From contig DCZN01000054.1 in the NCBI GenBank assembly GCA_002331625.1, forward strand, positions 1-16,056: a stretch of 16,056 nucleotides of DNA, read 5' to 3'. The DNA is from Nitrospira sp. UBA2083 (GTDB lineage: Bacteria; Nitrospirota; Nitrospiria; Nitrospirales; Nitrospiraceae). Each line of letters begins with the position of its first letter. Within the stretch, counting starts at the first letter, position 1. Positions 7,206 to 14,176 of this stretch are shown here, in pieces. The translations under genes were made by a program, and so were the position numbers. Under the pieces are notes generated by a model. The model ran no database searches. It saw nothing but the letters and a program-made list of their open reading frames with translations, and had not been told where the DNA came from.

Positions 7206-7277
7206 ATGCGATCTTCACGATTGTTTCATATGGCAATGAGCCTTCATAGTTCCGAACGCTCCCCACGCAATCATTGA
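7206..7277 (+). CDS. Possible small ORF / leader peptide (23 codons)
   Basis: Two tandem ATG codons (7203 and 7206) follow an excellent Shine-Dalgarno, AAGGAGG (7192-7198), with 7 nt to the second ATG. The reading frame (MRSSRLFHMAMSLHSSERSPRNH) ends at TGA 7275-7277. It lies 100 bp before the lectin gene. It has no membrane segment and no recognised motif. It could be a leader peptide, or the vestige of a displaced gene whose ribosome binding site survived; it could also be chance. Only the ribosome binding site argues for it. Confidence 0.25.
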   Translation: MRSSRLFHMAMSLHSSERSPRNH

Positions 7278-7377
7278 TCGTTTGATTGTAGGCTAAACTG
7301 CGATCTGACGGCAGCGGGCAAACGCAAGAAACAGAGTTACCGTTCGCGAAACACTTTTTCTAACTTGGGAGGTGCGT

Positions 7378-9150
7378 ATGAAGTATCTCCGATGGGCTGG
7401 GTTGATGCCGAGTCTGCTGCTGGTTGGAGCCATGGGAGAACTGACCGCCCCTCTTCCGTCGCACGCGCTGACTGTGAGGATCGATGGGGCGACTGTGCAA
7501 ATTTCTACCACTGCCGCCGCGTGTACCTCGGGCTATAACCTCTGTGCCTTCATTCCGCCCGGTCGATACGGGAACTGGACCGTGGGGGACGTCTCGGCGA
7601 CGAACCGGGCCAGAATCATGATCGGCGACAACAGCACCGCGGGCAGTCTCGATCTCCTGAAGCTAACCGGCATCACCTTCACGCCGGTCCTGACGGCAGG
7701 CACGAAGACCACCACGGTCGTCGTCACGCATACCTACAATGCCGGTGGTGGAAATCCAGCGGGAAACTATTCATGGGGCTATGGCATGTCTGGGTACTTC
7801 GATCCCCCTGGCCCCAACGGTCTCGACGAGAACGTTGTCGGAAATAGATTAAAGCAAATCGGCAATGGAAATTTCGCCGGTGTTAGTGTCACTCTCGGGT
7901 CTGGGATTGATACCGGTGCGCTAGCCACCCCCTCAACCAAAAATCTTAGTGGGAGCATCTCGAGAACTAGTGCGGCAACCGTGGTCCGGCCGAATTGCAA
8001 TACGGGAAGCGGCAGGTGCGCTCCGACAATCACGCAGACGTTCACCATCACCGTGGTAGGAGCAGACAAGTTGGTGATGACCGACAGCGTAATTGCCGCC
8101 GGTGGAACCTGTCAGGACGTCCAGCAGGTGATCCCGATTCCACCGGGCCTGTATAAGCAAATGCTCCAACTGGACCCCCAGGCGCCGAACGATGTCAATA
8201 AGTTGAGCGAGTGGTTGGCCACGAAGGGCCAGTCTCTCAAAATTAAACAAGGGCTGAAGGCTCAGCTCCATCGGTTGCGGAAGACGACCGGTCCAGGGAC
8301 CTGTCCTGAAGTATTGGCGAGAGTTGACGAGGTCGTCGACGAGGACCTGCAGGCGGAATTGGTGGCAGCTCAAGCGGCCGGCGCCGTGCCCGCCACGTCT
8401 GGGAGCACGATCACGATCACGAAGAATACGAATCAAGCGACGAACGAGACCTTTACCTTCAACATCAGCCGTGAAGGCTCGTCATCGACCGAGACAATCT
8501 CAATGGACGATCAAACTTCGCAGTCATTCGCCGTCGCGGTGGAGCCAGGGATAACCTACAACATCACCGAACATTCGCTTGCCGGATGGTCGTTGACCAA
8601 CTCTTCTTGCGACGACGAGAGCCCCACAACGGCTGTCGTAGTCGAGGTGGGGGGCAATGTCAATTGTACCTTCAACAACAAGAAGTTCAGCAGTGATGAT
8701 TATCGTGTGATCAGCAGCCCCGGCTTGACTTGGGACCAGGCCAGAACTGCGGCCCAAGCTCTGGGGCCCGGCTGGGACTTGGCCACCATCACTTCGCAAG
8801 AGGAACAGGATTTCATCCAAACCCTATTACCAGCTAACCCCAGAGGAATTCCTGGCACGCGCGACTACTGGATTGCGGGGGAACAACCAAGCGGATCGCA
8901 AGAGCCCGGCGGCACTTGGCGGTGGGCCACTGACAGCTTCGTTTTTTATAACAGCGGCGTAACAGCCGGAGGGTACGCAAACTGGGGAACTCGCTCCCCA
9001 GGTCCGACCACAGGTCCGGACAATGAGCCGAACAACCTTGGTAACGAGAACCACGTGACCTTGGATAGTCGCTATGGATGGGGCTGGAATGACCTCAACG
9101 GAGACAACCGTACAACTGAAGGGTATGTGGCTAAAAGATTTTCCCCGTGA
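7378..9150 (+). CDS. Secreted multidomain protein with C-terminal C-type-lectin-like domain
   Basis: 590 aa from ATG 7378, with GGGAGG at 7367-7372 five nt upstream; the earlier GTG (7372) overlaps this site and is not the start. Signal peptide 1-29 (hydrophobic core, cleavage likely at SHA). The N-terminal half (30-240) is Thr/Gly/Asn-rich and beta-like, with two Cys pairs (CTSGYNLC; CNTGSGRC). A charged, helical section (about 245-335) follows. Residues about 342-437 look like a prealbumin/SpaA-type beta domain (TITITKNTN, FNISREGS, ending VNCTFNNKK). Residues about 440-588 are a C-type-lectin-like domain: YRVISSPGLTWDQARTAA, WDLATITSQEEQDFI, YWIAGEQ, then EPN (550-552) and WND (570-572), the Ca2+/sugar-binding motifs of mannose-type lectins. 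No Cys lies in that domain. The protein probably binds glycans at the surface or outside. It lies upstream of tpsA/tpsB/CHAT on the same strand. Confidence 0.8.
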   Translation: MKYLRWAGLMPSLLLVGAMGELTAPLPSHALTVRIDGATVQISTTAAACTSGYNLCAFIPPGRYGNWTVGDVSATNRARIMIGDNSTAGSLDLLKLTGITFTPVLTAGTKTTTVVVTHTYNAGGGNPAGNYSWGYGMSGYFDPPGPNGLDENVVGNRLKQIGNGNFAGVSVTLGSGIDTGALATPSTKNLSGSISRTSAATVVRPNCNTGSGRCAPTITQTFTITVVGADKLVMTDSVIAAGGTCQDVQQVIPIPPGLYKQMLQLDPQAPNDVNKLSEWLATKGQSLKIKQGLKAQLHRLRKTTGPGTCPEVLARVDEVVDEDLQAELVAAQAAGAVPATSGSTITITKNTNQATNETFTFNISREGSSSTETISMDDQTSQSFAVAVEPGITYNITEHSLAGWSLTNSSCDDESPTTAVVVEVGGNVNCTFNNKKFSSDDYRVISSPGLTWDQARTAAQALGPGWDLATITSQEEQDFIQTLLPANPRGIPGTRDYWIAGEQPSGSQEPGGTWRWATDSFVFYNSGVTAGGYANWGTRSPGPTTGPDNEPNNLGNENHVTLDSRYGWGWNDLNGDNRTTEGYVAKRFSP

Positions 9151-9152
9151 TT

Positions 9153-9190
9153 CCGTCAGGGGGTCTTCCCTTCCGTCGCGGGGCTGACGG
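9153..9190 (+). terminator. Hairpin directly after the lectin stop codon
   Basis: CCGTCAG (9153-9159) pairs perfectly with CTGACGG (9184-9190), enclosing a smaller GGG-TCTT-CCC hairpin (9161-9170). It starts 3 nt after the TGA. There is no T-run, so it is more likely an mRNA-stabilising or attenuating structure than a full Rho-independent terminator. Confidence 0.4.
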
Positions 9191-9260
9191 GGGACATCGC
9201 CGTGAGACGCCTTCACTATACGCACGGTTTCAGGTAAGGATACAAGTTGGTCTCTTTCAG

Positions 9261-9296
9261 CCTGTGGGGGAACAGCACAAGGTGCTCCCCCACAGG
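9261..9296 (+). promoter_or_regulatory. Strong hairpin in the leader of tpsA
   Basis: CCTGTGGGGG (9261-9270) pairs with CCCCCACAGG (9287-9296), then after a 3-nt bulge (AAC) AGCAC (9274-9278) pairs with GTGCT (9282-9286) around an AAG loop: 15 base pairs in all. It ends 8 nt before the tpsA Shine-Dalgarno (9305-9310). No T-run follows. Likely roles are setting the tpsA:lectin expression ratio by processing, stabilisation or partial termination. Confidence 0.55.
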
Positions 9297-9315
9297 GCAC
9301 AAACAGGAGGTAGAG

Positions 9316-12300
9316 ATGGATGAGGGCACCGCAGCATTCCTGCGCCAAGGTTTTTTGTGCCTGTGCCGACTCCTGATTGCCTTGATACTGATTCTACCGT
9401 CGATTGGTGCCGCACAGATCACGACGACTATTACACCTTCCGGTCTAAATACGCAGATCAACCAGGTTGGAAATGCGCATACCATTACGGGCGGCACCAG
9501 GCCAAGTGGTGGCCCCAACCTCTTTCACAGCTTTGGAGACTTCAATGTCGGGGGAGGAGACATCGCCAATTTTCTGAACAATACGGGCCTTCCCACCTCG
9601 AACATCCTGGGTCGCGTGACAGGCGGCACCATCTCAAACATCGATGGCACGATTCAAACCACCGGGTTCGGCAGCGCAAACCTCTTCCTGATGAACCCCT
9701 TCGGCATCGTCCTTGGACCAGGAGCGTCGCTCAACGTCGGTGGGTCGATCAGTTTCTCGACGGCGCAGTACCTCCGGCTGCTCGACGGTCTCTCGAATAG
9801 CGCACACTTTTATGCCAACCCCGCCAATGACGGGTTACCCACTAGCATCTTGACCATCAACTCTTCCGCCTTTGAATTTCTCTCCGCCTCCCCGACCGGC
9901 TACGGATATCTCACTGCGCCCGATCCCAATGCCACCATCACAGTGCAGGGCAGCAATCTTGCCGTTCCTTCTGGCCAATCGATTTCCCTGGTCGGTGGAA
10001 AAGTCGTGATCGAAGATGGGGCGCAACTCTCCGCGCCGAACGGTACCATCAACCTTGGAAGCGCCGCATCGCCTGGTGAATTTGATATCACCACGCTCGG
10101 GTCACAGCCTAATGTGGAGGGGACCTCGTTTACCTCTTCTGGATCCGTCTCCCTTGCTCCTGGCTCAAGCATTAATGTCTCTGGTCCCAGGACAGTGTTC
10201 ATCCAAGGCGGACAGCTCGTGCTCTCCGTGAATGAGGCGACACTCTCCACATCCGAGGCCCCCGCCCCGCCGGATACGATCGCGCTCGGTCCCGGGAGTT
10301 CCATCTTGACGGCCACTGCTGGAACCGAAGCAGGCGCAGATGTGCAACTCAGGGCTGGAACCGTCCGGATGGATGGTTCCAATATCACAACGGTCACGTC
10401 TGGATCAGGGAAAGGTGGAGAGGCGCAGATTCACGCAGGCAGCCTCACGATGGGAAATGGCACGTCGATCGTGACGGCAACGACTGATGGAGGTGGCATG
10501 GGAGGGGACGTAGCCCTGAACGTGGGGACGGCAACCCTCACAGGTGGGTCCTCAATACAAAGCTCAAGTCAGGTCTTCACCCCTGGGTTAGGTCAAGGCG
10601 GACAGGTGAGCATCCAGGGATTGCCTGGCGCAGAATCAGGCGCGGCGGAGTCGGTGACGCTCTCCGGTGACAGTTTCCTGCTGAGTTCCACGTTCGGAAC
10701 CGGTGAGGGGGGACGAGTGAGCATCCTGTCCCGGTCCTTGATAATGGATGGAGCCGGCACCAACGTCAAAGCGGAAGCGACCGATGTGGGCCGTGGAGGA
10801 GATATCGTCATCAGTGTCCGGCAGGCAGGTTTTTCAAGCGGGGCGACCATTCGAACCCTTACCGGCACCTCTGAGTCTAACGCGCCGGCGGCCGCCACCG
10901 TCACTGTGCAAGGGCTGTCGGGATCCGGGAGTATGGCGGATGTTGTCGACCTTTCCGGAACGGACTCCGGCATTGTCTCCGAGACCACCGGCACAGCCCG
11001 TTCCGGCGATGTGGCGGTGCATGCCAGGACGATCACGCTAAGGGAAGGGGCCGTGATCCAAACCGGCACATCGATCAACACCGGTGCGGGAGGTAATGTG
11101 GCGATCGATGCGGACACACTCACGATCTCCGAGCAGGCTCGGATTACGAGTGTGTCCGGCGCTGGGAATGCGGGGCAAGTCACAATCACGGCCGATCAGC
11201 TCACCATGAACGATGTATCGATTGAGAGCAGCACCAGCAGTAGCGGCCGAGGGGGGGACGTGGTGCTGAACGTGGGGACCGTGCGCCTGTTGAGCGGGGC
11301 CACGATCAACAGCAGCACCTCCGGGGCTGGCTTGGCCGGGAACATTACGATGAACGTCGGCACACTCAGCCTTGCCACCGGCAGCAGCATCAGCAGTGCC
11401 AGCACCGGAACGGAGGTCCTCACTAACCTGGATGGAACGACTCAGCCGCCGGGCGCGGCCGGGAATGTGGTCATCACCGCTACGGGCAGTTTCACAAGTG
11501 ATGCAAGCACCATCGCCACATCAGCCAAAGCGAACCGTGGCGGAGACGTGTCCATTACCGCTCACAGCGTGCACCTGTCCAACGGTACTAAGATTACGGC
11601 GAACAGCGATGGACCGCTCACGGTGACCAAACTCGTCCTGGATGCGAACGGCCGGTTGGTCGAACAAGTGGTTGGCAACGGCAATGCAGGCAACATTAGA
11701 ATTGATAGCGGCTCAACCTTTCTCATGGCGCAAAGCTCTGTGACGACCGAAGCCAGCCAGGCCAGCGGAGGTCAGATTACGATCAACGCGCCGCATATGA
11801 TCCGGTTGATCGACAGCCCAATTAGCACCTCCGTGGCCGGTGCTGCTGGGGACAGCAACGGTGGCAATATCTCGATCGATCCCGATTTTGTGATCCTAAA
11901 AGGTAGTCCAATTTTAGCCCGGGCCTTTGCCGGATCAGGAGGAGCCATCAATGTGACCTCCGGCCTCTTCCTCGCCGATCCCGCGAGTGTCGTGGACGCC
12001 TCCTCTACGCTGGGAGTCAGCGGCACCGTGCAAATCAACGCTCCGATCAACAATCTGTCCAGCGTGGTTGGGCGACTGCCGGAATCCTTGTTGGCGGTTC
12101 AGGCCCTGCTGCGGGCTTCCTGTGCGGCGAAGCTGGCGCAGGGAGCGACGAGCAGCTTCGTCGAACGCGGACGTGACAGCATCCCCGCCGGACCCGAAGG
12201 ATTGCTCGCCAGTCCGTTCCTGCCCATGGCCGCTGAACATTCCATGCAACGACAGGCCAAACCGTTGGCCAAAACATCAGGGCTCCAGTTGCGGCGACTG

Positions 12301-12363
12301 CTCGGGAAAGAGCTGCCGTCGTCTATCACGCTCGTCTCGGATCACGCCGGCTGTTCGTCATGA
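9316..12363 (+). CDS. Two-partner-secretion exoprotein (filamentous-haemagglutinin-like TpsA)
   Basis: 1015 aa from ATG 9316 (AGGAGG at 9305-9310, 5 nt upstream). Signal peptide about 1-33 (hydrophobic LLIALILILPSIGA). The TPS secretion domain occupies about 34-280: NLFHSFGDF at 68-76, NLFLMNPFGIVLGPGASLNVGG at about 122-143 with the NP-x-GI signature, and QYLRLLDG. From about 330 to 910 it is a low-complexity beta-helix with degenerate G-G-D/N-V-x-I/L-x repeats. The C-terminus (about 910-975) carries the block VGRLPESLLAVQALLRASC then SSFVERGRDSIPAGP, recalled from TpsA proteins of cyanobacteria and Nitrospira. The only cysteines outside the signal peptide are Cys936 and Cys1013. It should be exported by Sec and then threaded through the TpsB encoded next, acting as a surface or released adhesin. 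No toxin, protease or Hint domain is seen at the C-terminus, which argues against a CDI-type toxin. Confidence 0.9.
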   Translation: MDEGTAAFLRQGFLCLCRLLIALILILPSIGAAQITTTITPSGLNTQINQVGNAHTITGGTRPSGGPNLFHSFGDFNVGGGDIANFLNNTGLPTSNILGRVTGGTISNIDGTIQTTGFGSANLFLMNPFGIVLGPGASLNVGGSISFSTAQYLRLLDGLSNSAHFYANPANDGLPTSILTINSSAFEFLSASPTGYGYLTAPDPNATITVQGSNLAVPSGQSISLVGGKVVIEDGAQLSAPNGTINLGSAASPGEFDITTLGSQPNVEGTSFTSSGSVSLAPGSSINVSGPRTVFIQGGQLVLSVNEATLSTSEAPAPPDTIALGPGSSILTATAGTEAGADVQLRAGTVRMDGSNITTVTSGSGKGGEAQIHAGSLTMGNGTSIVTATTDGGGMGGDVALNVGTATLTGGSSIQSSSQVFTPGLGQGGQVSIQGLPGAESGAAESVTLSGDSFLLSSTFGTGEGGRVSILSRSLIMDGAGTNVKAEATDVGRGGDIVISVRQAGFSSGATIRTLTGTSESNAPAAATVTVQGLSGSGSMADVVDLSGTDSGIVSETTGTARSGDVAVHARTITLREGAVIQTGTSINTGAGGNVAIDADTLTISEQARITSVSGAGNAGQVTITADQLTMNDVSIESSTSSSGRGGDVVLNVGTVRLLSGATINSSTSGAGLAGNITMNVGTLSLATGSSISSASTGTEVLTNLDGTTQPPGAAGNVVITATGSFTSDASTIATSAKANRGGDVSITAHSVHLSNGTKITANSDGPLTVTKLVLDANGRLVEQVVGNGNAGNIRIDSGSTFLMAQSSVTTEASQASGGQITINAPHMIRLIDSPISTSVAGAAGDSNGGNISIDPDFVILKGSPILARAFAGSGGAINVTSGLFLADPASVVDASSTLGVSGTVQINAPINNLSSVVGRLPESLLAVQALLRASCAAKLAQGATSSFVERGRDSIPAGPEGLLASPFLPMAAEHSMQRQAKPLAKTSGLQLRRLLGKELPSSITLVSDHAGCSS
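10330..12060 (+). repeat. Degenerate beta-helix repeats within the TpsA exoprotein
   Basis: At least twelve copies of a short unit G-x-G-G-[DNQ]-[VI]-x-[IL]-x-[AV]-x-x-[LI] occur, each followed by a Thr/Ser-rich G-x-x-I turn. Examples: GMGGDVALNVGTATL (about 10498), GRGGDVVLNVGTVRL (about 11248) and GLAGNITMNVGTLSL (about 11330), the last three being also alike at DNA level around GAACGTGGGGAC. Spacing varies from about 25 to 60 residues, as in right-handed beta-helix adhesins. Confidence 0.65.
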
Positions 12364-14162
12364 GCAGCACACTCCACCACGCAATGGAGCCAGGCTTCGA
12401 GCGTGTGACTCCGCGGCGATTCACGTGGAACGCGATGCTCGTGATGATCGTCTGTCTCGCTACAGAACCCACGCTGGCGCAAGTATTCCTCCCTCCTGTC
12501 GTCGATCCGGGCGGGCGATCCCAGGAAGTCCCGTCACTTCAAGACACGTCACCCTCGCAAAAGCCCCCGCCGATGGCACCGACCGCTCCGGCACCTCCCG
12601 CCGGCACGCAAGAACGTCTCCCACCCGTCAAAGTCTTCGTGCGGGAATTCCAATTCGACGGCCATACGGTGTTCACCACGCAAGACCTGCAAGCTGTCGC
12701 GGCACCGTACAGAAACCGCGAGGTCACGACCGAAGACCTTGAAAGTTTGCGAACCGCGGTCACGCTGCACTATATCCAACGGGGCTATGCCACCTCGGGA
12801 GCCATCATTCCCGACCAGGCCGTGACGGATGCCATCATCCGAATTCAAGTCATCGAAGGCACGCTGGCGGAAATCAACATCGAAGGCGCACGGTGGTTGT
12901 GGCCAGGTTATTACCGTCGCCGAATTGCACTCGGCGCCGGGCCGCCGGTCAATGTCTACACGCTGCAAGAGCGGTTGCAGCTGCTCCAGCAGGATCCACA
13001 TGTGCAACGCATCAATGCCGAACTCCGCCGAGGTATCGTGCCGGGCCAAAGTGAACTGGCCGTACGGGTATCGGAGTCTCGGCCGTTCAAAGCCTGGGTG
13101 GAGTTTAACAACCATCAATCGCCTGCGGTCCGGGCGGAACGCTGGCTGGCGACTCTTGTTCACGAGAGCTTGACAGGCAACGGAGACCGGCTTCAATTTA
13201 CCTACGGGCAATCGATTCCTATCAACAACACGACTGGCGTCTTGCCGTTGATCAACGTTTCCTATGTTGTGCCGATCACCGCCTACGATACCAGCCTGGC
13301 CGTCGCCTACCGCCGCTCGGACTTTAATGTCGTGACCGAACCGTTTCGGACGCTGGGTATCGAAGGCCATACCGAGATCTTCGGTGTCACGCTGCAACAG
13401 CCGGTGTATCGAACGCTGACTCAACTGGTCAGTCTCGGCGTACAAGGCGAGTATCTGTACAATAAAAATCTGCTGCTGGGCCAGCCGTTCGACTTTTTCG
13501 CGGGCTATCAGAACGGTGTTGCAAACGTGGCTGCGTTGCGTTTTCTTCAAGATTGGACCTATCGGACACAAGATACCATCGTCGGAGTGCGCTCGCGTTT
13601 CTCTATCGGGTTGGACGTGCTGGATGCGACAATCAATTCTGGTCCTGTGGCCGATGGGCGGTATTTTTCTTGGGTCGGGCAGTTGCAGGGCTTGCGCCGA
13701 TTCGACCAGTATGCAGGGACGCAGTTGCTGGGGCGTATCGACGTACAGTTGACCAATGATCGCTTGTTCCCCCTCGAACAGATACCGATCGGCGGACGTT
13801 ACAGCGTGCGTGGCTATCGCGAGATCAGTTTACTGCGGGACAATGCATTTCTTTTCTCGATCGAGCCTCGTTTCCCCATCGCCCGCTGGGCATTCGGCGC
13901 CAGGGAGGATTTGATACAAGTGGCGCCGTTCTTTGACTATGCGAGGGCCTGGTCCGCGAAGGGCTCGACAGATGCTCCCAAAAGTTTGATGAGCGTGGGA
14001 GTAGGGTTGCGGACAGCCTTCCTCCCCAACAATCAAGGCTACTTCGAAATCTATTGGGGGTATCGGTTGAGAGGTGCTGGGACCAATGATCCACCGTATA
14101 GCACGACCGGCAACCTCCAGGATCATGGTGTACATGTGCAGGTCGTCCTACAGCCCTTCTGA
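12360..14162 (+). CDS. Two-partner-secretion outer-membrane transporter (ShlB/FhaC-type TpsB)
   Basis: 600 aa. It starts at ATG 12360, overlapping the tpsA stop as ATGA; no Shine-Dalgarno is visible, so translation is probably coupled to tpsA. The N-terminus is a long basic segment, then a hydrophobic core to TLA (about 22-40), an extended signal peptide. A Pro-rich linker (65-90) precedes POTRA 1 of ShlB type (about 90-168: VREFQFDGHTVFTTQDLQ, IQRGYATSGAIIPDQ, IRIQVIEGTLAEINIEG) and a second POTRA-like segment (about 170-240). From about 240 it is a 16-stranded barrel of Omp85/TpsB type with the conserved loop-6 motif VRGY (483-486) and a C-terminal Phe, the outer-membrane sorting signal. 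It would recognise the TPS domain of the upstream exoprotein and move it across the outer membrane. Length (600 aa) is normal for the family. Confidence 0.93.
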   Translation: MSSTLHHAMEPGFERVTPRRFTWNAMLVMIVCLATEPTLAQVFLPPVVDPGGRSQEVPSLQDTSPSQKPPPMAPTAPAPPAGTQERLPPVKVFVREFQFDGHTVFTTQDLQAVAAPYRNREVTTEDLESLRTAVTLHYIQRGYATSGAIIPDQAVTDAIIRIQVIEGTLAEINIEGARWLWPGYYRRRIALGAGPPVNVYTLQERLQLLQQDPHVQRINAELRRGIVPGQSELAVRVSESRPFKAWVEFNNHQSPAVRAERWLATLVHESLTGNGDRLQFTYGQSIPINNTTGVLPLINVSYVVPITAYDTSLAVAYRRSDFNVVTEPFRTLGIEGHTEIFGVTLQQPVYRTLTQLVSLGVQGEYLYNKNLLLGQPFDFFAGYQNGVANVAALRFLQDWTYRTQDTIVGVRSRFSIGLDVLDATINSGPVADGRYFSWVGQLQGLRRFDQYAGTQLLGRIDVQLTNDRLFPLEQIPIGGRYSVRGYREISLLRDNAFLFSIEPRFPIARWAFGAREDLIQVAPFFDYARAWSAKGSTDAPKSLMSVGVGLRTAFLPNNQGYFEIYWGYRLRGAGTNDPPYSTTGNLQDHGVHVQVVLQPF

Positions 14163-14176
14163 ATGCGAAGGAGAAG

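Noticed and set aside
12360..12363. Toxin/immunity (CDI-like) arrangement at the end of tpsA
   Set aside because: The tpsA C-terminus has no VENN-like boundary, nuclease or toxin domain, and no small immunity gene follows; tpsB overlaps directly.
12549..13571. 340-codon open frame antisense to tpsB
   Set aside because: Shadow of the tpsB coding sequence; no ribosome binding site and no domain resemblance, while the plus strand encodes a full TpsB.
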